Part shown: positions 1 through 10,116 of the stretch, one piece after another
How positions within the stretch are numbered: the stretch's first letter is position 1
How the letters are laid out: every line of letters begins with the position of its first letter
Assembly: GCF_007833355.1 (NCBI RefSeq)
Contig: NZ_CP020914.1
Coordinates: forward strand, 1,970,047-2,034,046
Reading direction: 5' to 3'
Source: Denitratisoma sp. DHT3
Lineage (GTDB): Bacteria; Pseudomonadota; Gammaproteobacteria; Burkholderiales; Rhodocyclaceae
DNA: 64,000 nucleotides
Translations under genes and position numbers: made by a program
The notes under the pieces: model-generated
The model's database searches: none
The model's input: only the letters and a program-made list of their open reading frames with translations
What the model was told of the DNA's origin: nothing

Positions 1-1069
1 GTTCCCCGGCCCTGGATAGAATCCGTTGCCGATCCAGGCCGGCGCCATCGTCGCCCACCTCGATGACGATATTTCCGCCCTGGTGGTAGGCATGGAGCGT
101 GATGCTCCCCACCGCCGGCTTACCCTGGGCAATGCGCGACGCGGGCATCTCAATTCCGTGGTCCAGGCTGTTCCGCACAAGATGGGTCAGAGGATCGACG
201 ATACGCTCGATCAATCGTTTATCGAGCTCCGTTCCCTCGCCGATGATTTTCAGTTGCGCCTGCTTGCCGAGCGACCTGGACAATTCCCGCACCACGCGTG
301 GAAAACGCGAAAAGGCCAACGCGACCGGCGCCATGCGCAGCGAGAGCATGGCCGCCTGCAGATCGTTGGTATTGCGCTCCAGCTGCGCAAGAGCACTATG
401 CAGGCGCTCGTACCGGATCGGATCCAATATCGCAGCCGCCTGCAGCAACGACGACTGCGTGATCACCAACTCCCCCAGCAGATCGATCATTTGATCCACC
501 CGCTCGACGCCGACACGCATCGTGGCTTCCGCCCTCGCGGTATCGCGCCCCATGCAATCGGCCGCGGCGGCGGCATCGTTCAAGTCGGCGATGGCGGGCT
601 GTACCGGTTCGACAAAAAAACCATACTCACCCTCCGGATCGCCCTGATTCTGGACGCACCCCGGCACGGCGGCCCCCTCGATGCTCGACGACAGCAGTTC
701 GAGTTGCCGACAGGTGGCGGCCATCGTCTCCGGGGCGGCACCTCCCTCGCCCCGATGGAATGCGAGCATGCCCTTCAAGGCATCCCCGGCTCCGAGAAAG
801 ATGTCGAGCAGATCGTGGTGCCAGGCCAACCGTCCCTTGCGCACCTGATCCAGCAGGTTTTCGAACAGATGGGCAAGCTGCGCCAGGTCGGCAAAACCAA
901 ACGTGGCCGCGGAACCCTTGATGGAATGGACTTCGCGAAAAACGGCATTGAGCTGTCCGAAATCGGGAGCCCGCGCACCCATTGCCAACAGTTGGGACTC
1001 CAGCGTCGCGAGATGCTCCGCGACCTCGTCGAAAAAGACCCGATGGAATTGCTTAATGTCGATGGTCAC
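1..1069 (-). CDS. cheA: Chemotaxis histidine kinase CheA, N-terminal part (cut by window edge)
   Basis: Cytoplasmic kinase of the chemoreceptor array that phosphorylates CheY. The 356 visible codons show an Hpt domain (about residues 1-130) with the phospho-accepting His48 in HSIKGS, then the dimerisation domain from about residue 185 (DLLGELVITQSS), then the ATPase N-box HLVRNSLDHGIE and the G1 motif DDGAGLD. The linker between Hpt and dimerisation domain is only about 50 residues, so a normal P2 CheY-docking domain seems absent. I chose the GTG start at 1069 because GAGGGAC lies just upstream and it gives the expected N-terminus. It lies 35 bases after cheY in a motA-motB-cheY-cheA order. 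The ATPase end and CheW-like domain lie outside the window. Confidence 0.93.
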   Translation of the reverse strand, partial: MTIDIKQFHRVFFDEVAEHLATLESQLLAMGARAPDFGQLNAVFREVHSIKGSAATFGFADLAQLAHLFENLLDQVRKGRLAWHHDLLDIFLGAGDALKGMLAFHRGEGGAAPETMAATCRQLELLSSSIEGAAVPGCVQNQGDPEGEYGFFVEPVQPAIADLNDAAAAADCMGRDTARAEATMRVGVERVDQMIDLLGELVITQSSLLQAAAILDPIRYERLHSALAQLERNTNDLQAAMLSLRMAPVALAFSRFPRVVRELSRSLGKQAQLKIIGEGTELDKRLIERIVDPLTHLVRNSLDHGIEMPASRIAQGKPAVGSITLHAYHQGGNIVIEVGDDGAGLDRQRILSRAGE

Positions 1070-1104
1070 GAGAGTCCCTCTTCATCGACGGTGCAGACAC
1101 TCAA

Positions 1105-1470
1105 TCAACCGATTACCATCTTCACGACTTCGAGCAGCTTCTGAGGGGCGAAAGGCTTCACCAGCCATCCGGTGGCCCCCGAAGATCGCCCCTGCTGCTT
1201 CATGGCGTCCGAGGACTCGGTGGTCAGCATCAGAATCGGGGTTCTCCTGTACTGGGGCAAGGCGCGCAAACTCTTGATGAGCACCAGTCCGTCCATGCGC
1301 GGCATGTTCTGATCGGTGAGGACCAGGTCGAATGCGGTCGCCTGTGCCTTATCCAGGCCGTCCACACCATCCACGGCCTGAACCACTTCATAGCCCGATG
1401 TTCCCAAAGTGAAGGAAACCATCTGGCGAAGGGATTCCGAATCGTCAACGGCGAGAATCGTTTTGGCCAT
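1105..1470 (-). CDS. cheY: Chemotaxis response regulator CheY
   Basis: Single-domain receiver of 121 residues that, when phosphorylated by CheA, binds the flagellar switch to change rotation. The acidic pair Asp9-Asp10, phospho-acceptor Asp53 (LTDQNMP), the switch Thr83 and the conserved Lys105 (VKPF) are all present. There is no output domain. It is the normal length for CheY. It lies between motB and cheA on the same strand, which favours a motility role over a stand-alone receiver. A CheY paralogue acting in adaptation or phosphate sink cannot be excluded from sequence alone. Confidence 0.93.
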   Translation of the reverse strand: MAKTILAVDDSESLRQMVSFTLGTSGYEVVQAVDGVDGLDKAQATAFDLVLTDQNMPRMDGLVLIKSLRALPQYRRTPILMLTTESSDAMKQQGRSSGATGWLVKPFAPQKLLEVVKMVIG

Positions 1471-1527
1471 CGGATATCCTCCTAATCAACGCAGAACACC
1501 AATGACGGGTCCCTCAGCCATAGCCGC

Positions 1528-2466
1528 TCATGGCTTGCTGTCACCCGCTCCCTCTTGCCCCAGACGGCTGGCTGACTGGTTATCGCCGACCTCCATGACC
1601 TGCCCATCCCGCAAGATGGCCTCCTCGGTGCGCTTGTTCATCACGACGATGCTGATGCGCCGATTGATCGGATTGAACGGGTCTGCCTTGTCGTAGAGCA
1701 CTGTGGACGCCAGGCCGACGACCCGCATGATTTTTTGATCATCCATCCCTCCGGCCACCAACTCCCGGCGGGAAGCGTTGGCCCGGTTGGTGGACAACTC
1801 CCAGTTGCCGAACCCCTTATCCCCCCCCGCGTAGGGCGTGGCATCGGTATGGCCGGAGAGGGAAACATGGTTCTGGACCTTGTTCAGCGCCTTGCCCATC
1901 TCGCGCAGAATTTCACGGGTATAGGGCTTCAACTCGGAACTGGCGGAATCGAACATGGGGCGGTTCTTCTCGTCCACGATCTGAATGCGCAGTCCTTCGG
2001 AGGTGAGATCCAGCAGCATCTGATTCTTGAACTGCTTCAACGCCGGCGTCGATTCGATCAGATTTTCAAGATCCACCTTCAATGACTCCAGGCGCTGCTG
2101 CTCCATGCGCTCGAACTCGGCCCTGAGTTTCTCGGGATTGGCGAGGCGGCTGGATGGATCGAGATCCCCCCGCTTCACCTGTCCATGGGTACGGCTCAGA
2201 TCCTCGCCACCGCCCTGAATCACCGAGGTGGCGTCGCCCGCCCCCGAACCGCCGGACATTGCCACTTTCAAGGGGGTCGAGAAATAATCGGCGATCCCCT
2301 TCAAGTCGCCCTGCGTCGTGGACCCCAGCAGCCACATCAGCAGGAAAAACGCCATCATCGCCGTCACGAAATCCGCATAGGCGATCTTCCAGGCGCCGCC
2401 ATGGTGGCCGCCGCCGCCTTTCTTGATACGCTTGACGACAATGGGTTGTTGGGACTCGTCGTTCAC
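1528..2466 (-). CDS. motB: Flagellar motor stator protein MotB
   Basis: Stator subunit that anchors the MotA channel to peptidoglycan. The 312-residue protein has a basic N-terminus, one membrane segment (about 28-48) carrying the proton-binding Asp32 in YADFVTAMM, a plug/linker, and a C-terminal OmpA-like peptidoglycan-binding domain (about 165-290) with LSGHTDATPY and a terminal NRRISIVVM strand. Asp32 at the same position as in E. coli MotB suggests proton rather than sodium drive, although that is an inference. It begins 28 bases after motA and is followed by cheY, all on one strand. Confidence 0.96.
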   Translation of the reverse strand: MNDESQQPIVVKRIKKGGGGHHGGAWKIAYADFVTAMMAFFLLMWLLGSTTQGDLKGIADYFSTPLKVAMSGGSGAGDATSVIQGGGEDLSRTHGQVKRGDLDPSSRLANPEKLRAEFERMEQQRLESLKVDLENLIESTPALKQFKNQMLLDLTSEGLRIQIVDEKNRPMFDSASSELKPYTREILREMGKALNKVQNHVSLSGHTDATPYAGGDKGFGNWELSTNRANASRRELVAGGMDDQKIMRVVGLASTVLYDKADPFNPINRRISIVVMNKRTEEAILRDGQVMEVGDNQSASRLGQEGAGDSKP

Positions 2467-2494
2467 GGTGTTTACCGGCGGGCGTCAGTCGGGA

Positions 2495-3355
2495 TCACTT
2501 TCCCTTGCGGGCCTTGAGATCGTCCTCCAGCTCGATGAAACTGGGACGATCGGCAGAATAGAGCACCTTGCGGCCGAACTCGACCGCCACCTGCGGCGCG
2601 TAGCCGCTCATGCTGGCCAGCAGCACCACCTTCATGCACTGATAGACCTTGGATTCCTCGTGCAACTTGTGCTCAAGAGCGGTGGCCACGGGCGCGACGA
2701 AACCATAGGAAAGCAGAATGCCAAGGAACGTCCCGACCAGGGCGGCCGCGATCAGCTTGCCCAATTCCGCGGGCGGAATCCCCACCGACTCCATGGTATG
2801 AACCACCCCCATCACCGCCGCCACGATACCGAAAGCGGGCAGGGCATCCGCCACCTTGGACAAGACATGGACCGGAACCTCCCCTTCGTGGTGATGGGTC
2901 TCGATCTCGTTGTCCATCAAGTTCTCGATTTCGAAGGCATTGAGGTTCCCCCCCACCATCATGCGCAGATAATCGGTCAGGAACTCGATCACATGGTGAT
3001 CGCCGACAAGCACCGGATATTTTGCGAAGATCGGACTCGACTCGGGACTGTCGATATCGCCCTCGACCGACATCAATCCCTCTTTGCGCACCTTGGACAG
3101 AATCTCATACAACATGGCCAACAGATCCATGTAGAGGGCCTTGTTCAGATGCGACCCCTTCAGCACCTTGGGGATTGCACTCAAGGTCGCCTTCACCACC
3201 TTGGGCGGATTCGCCACCAGGAAGGCGCCGAGGGCCGCACCGCCAATGGTCAGCAACTCCGTCGGCTGGATCAGGGAGTGCACATGCCCGCCGGCCAGGA
3301 TGAAGCCCCCCAGCACCCCCCCCAGCACACAAACATAACCGATGATTACGAACAT
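2495..3355 (-). CDS. motA: Flagellar motor stator protein MotA
   Basis: Inner-membrane stator protein of 286 residues, the size of E. coli MotA. It starts with a hydrophobic helix (MFVIIGYVCVLGGVLGGF), has a second near residue 33-50, a large cytoplasmic loop of about 110 residues rich in charged residues that contacts FliG, and two more helices near 165-185 and 200-220 containing the MGVVHTMESVG and GTFLGILLSYG segments. With MotB it forms the ion-driven torque generator. It is the first gene of the minus-strand motA-motB-cheY-cheA run. No clear sigma-28 promoter could be read upstream. Confidence 0.96.
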   Translation of the reverse strand: MFVIIGYVCVLGGVLGGFILAGGHVHSLIQPTELLTIGGAALGAFLVANPPKVVKATLSAIPKVLKGSHLNKALYMDLLAMLYEILSKVRKEGLMSVEGDIDSPESSPIFAKYPVLVGDHHVIEFLTDYLRMMVGGNLNAFEIENLMDNEIETHHHEGEVPVHVLSKVADALPAFGIVAAVMGVVHTMESVGIPPAELGKLIAAALVGTFLGILLSYGFVAPVATALEHKLHEESKVYQCMKVVLLASMSGYAPQVAVEFGRKVLYSADRPSFIELEDDLKARKGK

Positions 3356-3457
3356 ATAGGACGTAGACCCGGGGTGCTACCGGGTTATCTCATAATGGAA
3401 GTCGCAATGATAACGACAAAAGAAATCTTAGGCACGCCCTGGCCATGGAAAGCGCCG

Positions 3458-3487
3458 GGCAACCCGGGCTACGCAGCCCGGGTTGCC
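3458..3487. repeat. Palindromic AACCCGGGCT hairpin
   Basis: A perfect 13-bp inverted repeat with a 4-base loop (arms 3458-3470 and 3475-3487, loop ACGC). It sits in the 248-base divergent spacer between motA and the FapA gene. The arms contain the AACCCGGGCTACG core that recurs in intergenic regions of many proteobacteria (from general knowledge). There is no T-tract, and it lies between 5' ends, so a terminator role is unlikely. The rest of the spacer must hold both promoters, but I could not define them. Confidence 0.6.
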
Positions 3488-3603
3488 TTGCCGGACCATG
3501 CGCAAGGCGAAAATCAATATGAATTCGCCGCCAATCGCCTATTTGAGGTGGGGCATCCATGTGTAATTGACGGACAATCGACGAACCATGGGGCACCGCT
3601 TTT

Positions 3604-5580
3604 ATGAGCACACGACAATTCGTTCCCGGCCGTAAAACCATCGCAGACCTGGAGAGTGGCGAGATTCTGCTCCCCGATTTCGCCGTATTGCGCGAGGACG
3701 GCCTCCATGTGACTCCAGCGGCACTGGGTACCGGAGACCGTTTCGTCAAATTCGCCGATCAGGTCTTCAATGCGGGGCTACGCTTCGACGAACTGAATTA
3801 TCCGGCCTTCCAAGAACTTTGCACCATCGGCGCCGAGCCCCCAAGGCCGACCGCCAACCCATCGACGGTCCGCCTGGCGGCCGGGATCAAGCCATTCCCC
3901 ACCGACCGGCAGGACATATATCGCAGCGTCAAAATCGCGGCGGACGGCTCCAGCGCCGAGTACATCTTCGAGCCCGTGATGATCGAGCGGGAGGAAACCA
4001 TCACGGTTCAGGATCTCGCCGACCAGGATGGACAGCTCCCGCCTCCGAGGCAGGAGCACAGGCGTCATTCCGAAAAAGCATTGCTCCAGATCGACGAATT
4101 CATCGCCGCCATGTGGCTCAAGGGACTGCGCTATGGTCTGGACATCCCGGCCATCGCCGCCGCCATCACCGCGGACAAGCCCGACCGGCGCGACATCGCG
4201 CGCTGGCACCCGCCCTCGCAAGGCCAGAACGCGACGCTGGTCGAACAGACCGATGCGCTGTACCGGGACGACACGCCAAAGCGACTGGCCGATGGCCGCA
4301 TCGACCTGCGCGCCTTCCATAACCGCTTTCCCCAGGTCACCGCCGGGACACGCCTGCTGCGCAAGCAACCCCGAGTCCTTGGTCAGACCGGCTGGAATGT
4401 CCGCGGCGAACCGCTCGAACCGGAGATCCCCAAGGACTGCGACCTGGACTCCCTGGCCGGCGCCGGCACCCGCGTCGAAAGAAGCAGCAAGGGCGAATTC
4501 ATCACTGCCGCGCTGACCGGTTTCCTGAATATCGACACCAAGTCGAACCAGATCTCCGTCGCGGAAAAGATCATCGACCGGCATGGCGTCAGCCTCCGCA
4601 CCACGGGCGATCTCACGCTATCCGGAGCCGAGTTCGAGGAGCACGGCGAGGTCCAGGAACGCCGCGAGGTGAAAGGCCATCACATGACATTCCTCGCGGA
4701 TGTTTTTGGCCAGATCAGCTCCGACGGCGGACGCGTCCTCCTCAAGGCTCGATTGGCGGGCGGGGCCGTGCGCGATCCCGGCGGCGAAATCGCCATCGAG
4801 GGCCAGGCCACCCAAGCGGTGATCGCGGCGCCGGGAGGCAGCATCCGGCTGCAATCCGCGGAAAACTGTCTGATCATCGGCGCCCGCGTCGTTGTCGCCC
4901 AGGCCGTCGGCTGCAACATTCTCGCCGATACCGCGGAAATAGGCGTCTCCAAGGGCAGCGCGATCGCCTGCCGGATCCTGGCGCTCGAGTCGGCGGCCGG
5001 TTGGCGCGATGCCGAGACCATCGTCACGCTGCTGCTCCCCGACCTGTCGGCAAAGCGCAAGGAAGCCGATGAACTGGCCGACGAAGCCTGTGCCCTGGCA
5101 CGGCGGCGCCAAGCCGCCGCCGATCAGTGCGCAACCTTGCAGCAGGATCCCCAATTGATCAGGTTCCTGCAACTGCGCGACACCATGAACGCAGGCACCG
5201 CGAAACTGGATCCTCCCCGCCAAGCCGCCTGGCAGGCCATGATCAATCGCATGGGGCCGGTGCTGAAACAACTGAAGTCCGTTCAGGACGAATTGCAGGC
5301 ACTGGATTCGCGCATCGGTGAAATCAACACCCGCCAGGCTCAAATCGCCACGGAATGCCAGCAGGCCGAGCAATCGACCCACTGCAGCATCGTCCAGATC
5401 GCCGGCGATACGCGGGTGCGCAGCCGTCGCGCCACCCATGCCGATCCCCCCGGCTGCCAGGTGAATGAAAAGCTGCTTCGCAACCAGCTGAGAGGGAACC
5501 GGCACGACGACCAGGCCTTGTTTTCCGGGAGCGCGGGCAGCTTTCACTGGCCCGAGCAGCCGCCCCTGCCGGACGATTGA
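3604..5580 (+). CDS. FapA family protein (DUF342, flagellar assembly protein A)
   Basis: Large cytoplasmic protein of 658 residues. The N-terminal two thirds fit the FapA/DUF342 family, with the characteristic repetitive parallel-beta section in the middle (about 270-450, runs such as GRVLLKARLAGGAV and GEIAIEGQATQAVI). A charged helical coiled-coil stretch follows (about 480-590), then a low-complexity tail. There is no signal peptide or membrane helix. DUF342 proteins are often encoded near polar flagellar and chemotaxis genes, and FapA of Vibrio is linked to flagellar assembly. Position beside motAB supports a motility-related role, but the biochemical activity is unknown. It reads divergently from motA. 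Confidence 0.75.
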   Translation: MSTRQFVPGRKTIADLESGEILLPDFAVLREDGLHVTPAALGTGDRFVKFADQVFNAGLRFDELNYPAFQELCTIGAEPPRPTANPSTVRLAAGIKPFPTDRQDIYRSVKIAADGSSAEYIFEPVMIEREETITVQDLADQDGQLPPPRQEHRRHSEKALLQIDEFIAAMWLKGLRYGLDIPAIAAAITADKPDRRDIARWHPPSQGQNATLVEQTDALYRDDTPKRLADGRIDLRAFHNRFPQVTAGTRLLRKQPRVLGQTGWNVRGEPLEPEIPKDCDLDSLAGAGTRVERSSKGEFITAALTGFLNIDTKSNQISVAEKIIDRHGVSLRTTGDLTLSGAEFEEHGEVQERREVKGHHMTFLADVFGQISSDGGRVLLKARLAGGAVRDPGGEIAIEGQATQAVIAAPGGSIRLQSAENCLIIGARVVVAQAVGCNILADTAEIGVSKGSAIACRILALESAAGWRDAETIVTLLLPDLSAKRKEADELADEACALARRRQAAADQCATLQQDPQLIRFLQLRDTMNAGTAKLDPPRQAAWQAMINRMGPVLKQLKSVQDELQALDSRIGEINTRQAQIATECQQAEQSTHCSIVQIAGDTRVRSRRATHADPPGCQVNEKLLRNQLRGNRHDDQALFSGSAGSFHWPEQPPLPDD

Positions 5581-5611
5581 CCCGCGGGGCAACGGCTCGC
5601 TAGAATCGTCC
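5571..5611. terminator. Inverted repeat at the FapA gene 3' end
   Basis: An 8-bp perfect inverted repeat GGACGATT/AATCGTCC (5571-5578 and 5604-5611) spans the FapA-family stop codon. The loop is long (25 bases) and no T-run follows, so this is only a possible transcription end or RNA-stability structure. Confidence 0.25.
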
Positions 5612-5681
5612 ATCCGCCGAGTTAATTGGACAACTTGCGAGGCGGAGAAAGTACCCCTTCCCGGTACCGGAAAACAAATCT

Positions 5682-5759
5682 CGCTAAAGCGTCGGCTGCT
5701 CTCGCTCCCCGGAGTCGGTCGAACCGGCCAGAACTCGGGGATGCAAGGAGCAGATCATC
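5682..5759 (+). promoter_or_regulatory. Structured metK leader that can sequester the ribosome-binding site
   Basis: The Shine-Dalgarno AAGGAG at 5745-5750 is followed by CAG. GGAGCAG (5747-5753) can pair with CTGCTCT at 5696-5702 (seven pairs, one a G-U). Between these strands is another extended hairpin: CCCCG (5707-5711) with CGGGG (5736-5740), AGT (5713-5715) with ACT (5733-5735), and CGGT (5716-5719) with ACCG (5723-5726) closing a CGA loop. A small CGCT/AGCG hairpin lies just 5' (5682-5691). A perfect CCGGTACCGG palindrome is at 5661-5670. The layout is what a translational riboswitch or other leader control would look like. I could not match it to SAM-I to SAM-VI, SAM/SAH or SAH consensus elements from memory. 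Confidence 0.45.
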
Positions 5760-6926
<1,167 letters not shown>

Positions 6927-7016
6927 GCGTCCATCGCGATGCCGGCCTGCGATCCGATGGCGCACCCTGGTTGCGGGGCGGGTCCTTATCAAACCCATGA
7001 GGCATAATCGCACCCC

Positions 7017-7445
7017 ATGAGCGAATCGCAGACGACCGGGGACGCAGCCCCGCAGCAAGGACGGCCGAGCACGGTTCTGGAGTCCCTGTGCACTCGTTTC
7101 GAGGTGTTCCGCAAGGCGGTTCCCTTGAGCATAGGCATCCATACCGTGATTCGGCAGCGCCTCCCCGAGATCGAGCGCAGCCAGCTGGTGGCTGCGCTCA
7201 AACGGCACACAGGCTCGACGCGCTACCTGAAAGCCCTCGCGCAGGGGACTGATCGCTTCGACCTGGATGGCAACCCATCGGGTGCCGTGACCCAGGAACA
7301 GCGCGACCAGGCCGCCGCCATGCTGAAAGAGCGCTTCAAGCGCGGTGCGGAGAAGCGCCGCATCGAACAGCAGGTCGCGCGCGAAGAAAAGTTGCGCCAG
7401 GAGAAGCTCCAGCAACTGGCGCAGAAATTCAACACCAGAAACTAA
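7017..7445 (+). CDS. proQ: ProQ/FinO-domain RNA-binding protein
   Basis: Small basic protein of 142 residues. Residues about 20-105 match the ProQ/FinO RNA-chaperone fold, including FRKAVPLSIGIH, HTGSTRYLKAL and the following short hydrophobic and charged helices. The C-terminal 40 residues form a highly charged helix (KRRIEQQVAREEKLRQEKL) that resembles the disordered RNA-binding extensions of the family. It lacks the C-terminal Tudor-like domain of E. coli ProQ, as is usual for short betaproteobacterial members. Expected role: binding structured sRNAs and mRNA 3' ends. Its 3' end faces tldD across a dispersed repeat. Confidence 0.85.
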   Translation: MSESQTTGDAAPQQGRPSTVLESLCTRFEVFRKAVPLSIGIHTVIRQRLPEIERSQLVAALKRHTGSTRYLKALAQGTDRFDLDGNPSGAVTQEQRDQAAAMLKERFKRGAEKRRIEQQVAREEKLRQEKLQQLAQKFNTRN

Positions 7446-7550
7446 ACCGCCCCGATTTCCCGAGGGCTCGCACCGGCCGAGAACGGATCAGACGCCCCCT
7501 CGGCGCCGCAATGAATTCCCCCCCAGAAAACCCAAAAGGGCGAACCCGAC

Positions 7551-7694
7551 AGAGCTTTTCCGCCGGGCCGCCCCAAGGAAAAGCGGCACGTGGCACCAGC
7601 CGCAACCTATCGGTGTCGCTACAGCGTTCCCCCAAACACCCGAGCGCAGCAAGCAAATGAGAACCCCCCGGAGGGGGGCGAAGGGGGGCGAGCC
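7551..7694 (-). repeat. Dispersed ~140-bp extragenic repeat, copy A
   Basis: Reverse-oriented copy of a sequence also found at 18073-18213 and 35194-35332. Read on the minus strand it has a GC-rich C-run/G-run hairpin, a segment GCTGCGCTCGG, and a GCTTTTCC...GGAAAAGC inverted repeat at its end. It fills most of the 260-base spacer between the convergent proQ and tldD genes. It has no reading frame of interest. Confidence 0.85.
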
Positions 7695-7705
7695 CCAAAG
7701 CCACC

Positions 7706-9145
7706 CTACCCCGTGCCACCCACCGTCAGCCCGTCCAGGCGCAGCGTGGGCTGCCCCACCCCCACCGGCACGCTCTGTCCCTCCTTGCCGCAGGTGCCGA
7801 CGCCCGGGTCGAGAGCCAGGTCGTTGCCGATCATCGAGACCCGGGTCAGCGCGTCCGGGCCGTTGCCGATCAGGGTCGCCCCCTTCACCGGATAGCTGAT
7901 CTTGCCATCCTCGATCATGTAGGCCTCGGCGGTGGAGAAGACGAACTTGCCGCTGGTGATGTCCACCTGCCCGCCGCCGAAATTGACCGCGTACAGGCCG
8001 TGCTTCACCGAGGCGATGATTTCCTCCGGCGTCTTGTCGCCGGCCAGCATGATGGTGTTGGTCATGCGCGGCAAGGGCAGATGGGCGAAGGATTCGCGGC
8101 GACCGTTGCCGGTGGGCGCGACGCCCATCAGGCGGGCGTTCAGGCTGTCCTGCAGATAGCCCCGGAGGATGCCGTCCTCGATCAGCACCGTGCGCTGGGT
8201 GGGGTTGCCCTCGTCGTCCACCGAGAGAGAGCCGCGCCGGTCCGCCAGGGTGCCGTCATCCACCACGGTGACGCCCTTGGCCGCCACCTGCTGGCCGACC
8301 CGGCCGGCGAAAGCGGAGCTGCCCTTGCGGTTGAAGTCCCCCTCCAGGCCGTGGCCGATGGCCTCGTGGAGCAGGATGCCGGGCCAGCCGCTGCCCAGCA
8401 CCACGGTCATCGGACCGGCCGGGGCGGGCCGGGCCTCCAGGTTGATGCGGGCCTGATGCACGGCGCGGCGGGCGTAGTCGCGCAGTACCTCGTCGCTGAA
8501 ATAGCCGTAGTCGAAGCGGCCGCCACCGCCGGCGGAGCCCTGCTCGCGCTTGCCCTGGTCCTCCATGATGACGCTGAGGGAGACCCGCACCAGGGGCCGC
8601 ACGTCGGCGGCCAGATGGCCGTCGGAGCGGGCCACCAGGATCACCTCCCAGGTCGCCGCCAGGTGGGCCATCACCTGCTTGATGCGGGGGTCCTCGGCCC
8701 GGGCGAAGCCTTCCAGGCGCTCCAGCAGGCGGACCTTGTCGATGTCGGAAAGCGAGGCGATCGGATCGTCGGCCAGGTACAGCGCCGGCGTCGTCCGCCG
8801 GCTCAGCAGTGGCGCCAGTTTTTCCGCGCCCGCCGCGGCGATGGCGCGGGCGGCACCGGCGGCGGCGCTGAGCGCCGGCAGGCTGATCTCGTCGGAATAG
8901 GCGAAGGCGGTCTTTTCCCCCGCCACGGCGCGCACGCCCACGCCCTGGTCGATGTTGAAGCTGCCGGACTTGACGATGCCCTCCTCCAGGCTCCAGCCCT
9001 CGGAGCGGGCGTACTGGAAGTAGAGATCGGCGTAATCGATCTTGTGGCCGAAGAGTTGACCGAAGACCTGTTCCAGCTTGCGGGGAGTCAGGTCGTAGGG
9101 CGCCAGCAGGCAGCGTTCGGCGGTGTGGTAGAGGTCAGTTTTCAT
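7706..9145 (-). CDS. tldD: Metalloprotease TldD
   Basis: Protein of 479 residues, the normal size of TldD. With TldE/PmbA it forms a cytoplasmic zinc metalloprotease that trims leader peptides (microcin, CcdA). The zinc motif [12 protein letters not shown] is present at about residue 260, and the family C-terminal core ([16 protein letters not shown], ending in LTVGGTG) is intact. I chose the ATG at 9145; an open frame continues upstream but overlaps the nitrilase gene and is not coding. The partner tldE is not in the window. The order yhdP, nitrilase, tldD is common in betaproteobacteria. Confidence 0.96.
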   Translation of the reverse strand: MKTDLYHTAERCLLAPYDLTPRKLEQVFGQLFGHKIDYADLYFQYARSEGWSLEEGIVKSGSFNIDQGVGVRAVAGEKTAFAYSDEISLPALSAAAGAARAIAAAGAEKLAPLLSRRTTPALYLADDPIASLSDIDKVRLLERLEGFARAEDPRIKQVMAHLAATWEVILVARSDGHLAADVRPLVRVSLSVIMEDQGKREQGSAGGGGRFDYGYFSDEVLRDYARRAVHQARINLEARPAPAGPMTVVLGSGWPGILLHEAIGHGLEGDFNRKGSSAFAGRVGQQVAAKGVTVVDDGTLADRRGSLSVDDEGNPTQRTVLIEDGILRGYLQDSLNARLMGVAPTGNGRRESFAHLPLPRMTNTIMLAGDKTPEEIIASVKHGLYAVNFGGGQVDITSGKFVFSTAEAYMIEDGKISYPVKGATLIGNGPDALTRVSMIGNDLALDPGVGTCGKEGQSVPVGVGQPTLRLDGLTVGGTG

Positions 9146-9153
9146 GTCAGTCT

Positions 9154-9987
9154 TCAAAGTCGATCGACCGGAAATCGCGGCGCGGGTTCCTGGTCGAGTT
9201 TGCGATGGGTCAGCGCCGGCAGGCTGGTGCGCACTTCGGCGATCCGGGCCGGATCCAGGTCCGCCGTGATCACGCCTTCGCCCTTGTCCAGCCGGATCAG
9301 CACTTCGCCCCATGGGTCCACGATCATACTGTTGCCGTGGGTCAGACGCCCGTTGGGATGGCGCCCCCCCTGCGCCGCGGCCAGCACATAGCACTGGTTT
9401 TCCACGGCGCGGGCGCGCAGCAGCAGTTCCCAGTGGGCGCGGCCCGTGGTTTCGGTGAAGGCGGCGGGCACCACGATCAGGTCCAGCACGCCCAGCGTCC
9501 GGTACAGCTCGGGGAACCTCAGGTCGTAGCAGATCGACAATCCGACGCGGCCGACCGGCGTGTCCACCGCCACGGGTTGCGCGCCGGCCTCGATGGTGGC
9601 GGCTTCGTCGTAATGCTCGTCGCCCTTCCTGAAGCCGAACAGGTGAATCTTGTCGTAACGGGCCCGTTGCCGCCCCTGGTCGTCGAACACCAGGCAGGTG
9701 TTGCGCAATTTGGAAGGATCCTCGGCCCGCAGCGGAATCGATCCGGCCACCAGCCACAGCCCCAGTTCCCTCGCGGTCCGGGCAAGGAAGGACTGGATCG
9801 CCCCGTCACCCGGCTGTTCCCGCGCCGCCAGACGCTCGGCGTCGCTGGCGCCGATCAGCGGAAAATATTCGGGCAGCACCGCCAGCCGCGCCCCTTCCGC
9901 CGCCGCCCGCTCCAGCAGGCGGCGAGCCGTCGTCAGGTTCGGCGCCACCTCGGGGCCGGAAATCATCTGGATCGCCGCTGCCTTCAT
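9154..9987 (-). CDS. Carbon-nitrogen hydrolase (Nit/omega-amidase-like)
   Basis: Cytosolic nitrilase-superfamily enzyme of 277 residues. The catalytic triad is visible as Glu40 (VLPEYF), Lys113 ([10 protein letters not shown]) and Cys153 ([13 protein letters not shown]). Its sequence most resembles the Nit2/NitFhit-like branch, which deaminates deaminated glutathione or alpha-keto acid amides; the exact substrate is not determined by sequence. It lies 8 bases upstream of tldD and downstream of yhdP on the same strand, so the three are probably co-transcribed. Confidence 0.88.
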   Translation of the reverse strand: MKAAAIQMISGPEVAPNLTTARRLLERAAAEGARLAVLPEYFPLIGASDAERLAAREQPGDGAIQSFLARTARELGLWLVAGSIPLRAEDPSKLRNTCLVFDDQGRQRARYDKIHLFGFRKGDEHYDEAATIEAGAQPVAVDTPVGRVGLSICYDLRFPELYRTLGVLDLIVVPAAFTETTGRAHWELLLRARAVENQCYVLAAAQGGRHPNGRLTHGNSMIVDPWGEVLIRLDKGEGVITADLDPARIAEVRTSLPALTHRKLDQEPAPRFPVDRL

Positions 9988-10031
9988 TGTTCCTCCATGA
10001 CATGAAAGTCGCAGCGCGACTTCTCGACGCT

Positions 10032-10056
10032 CCCCTCGCCCGCACCGGGAGAGGGG
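10032..10056. repeat. Short GC hairpin between yhdP and nitrilase genes
   Basis: Inverted repeat CCCCTC/GAGGGG with an inner CCCG/CGGG pair, within a 129-base spacer. The surrounding text (CTCGCCCGCACCGGGAGAGG) resembles a very common proteobacterial intergenic hairpin. It may be a processing or termination site inside the yhdP-nit-tldD unit. Confidence 0.45.
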
Positions 10057-10116
10057 TGGAGGGTGAGGAAAACCGACATGGCTTTCATGCTTCGGGGTGT
10101 CTTCATCAAAGTCATG

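Noticed and set aside
26..1144. Long plus-strand open frame of 372 codons
   Set aside because: It is antisense to cheA; its translation shows no motif and has the composition of a GC-rich shadow frame.
5682..5759. SAH riboswitch before metK
   Set aside because: The GGCCAG...CTCGG stretch is faintly similar, but the expected conserved core and pseudoknot could not be aligned, so no known class is claimed.
9146..9757. Extended TldD N-terminus reaching to 9757
   Set aside because: The extra 204 codons overlap the nitrilase gene in another frame; the TldD family begins at the ATG at 9145.
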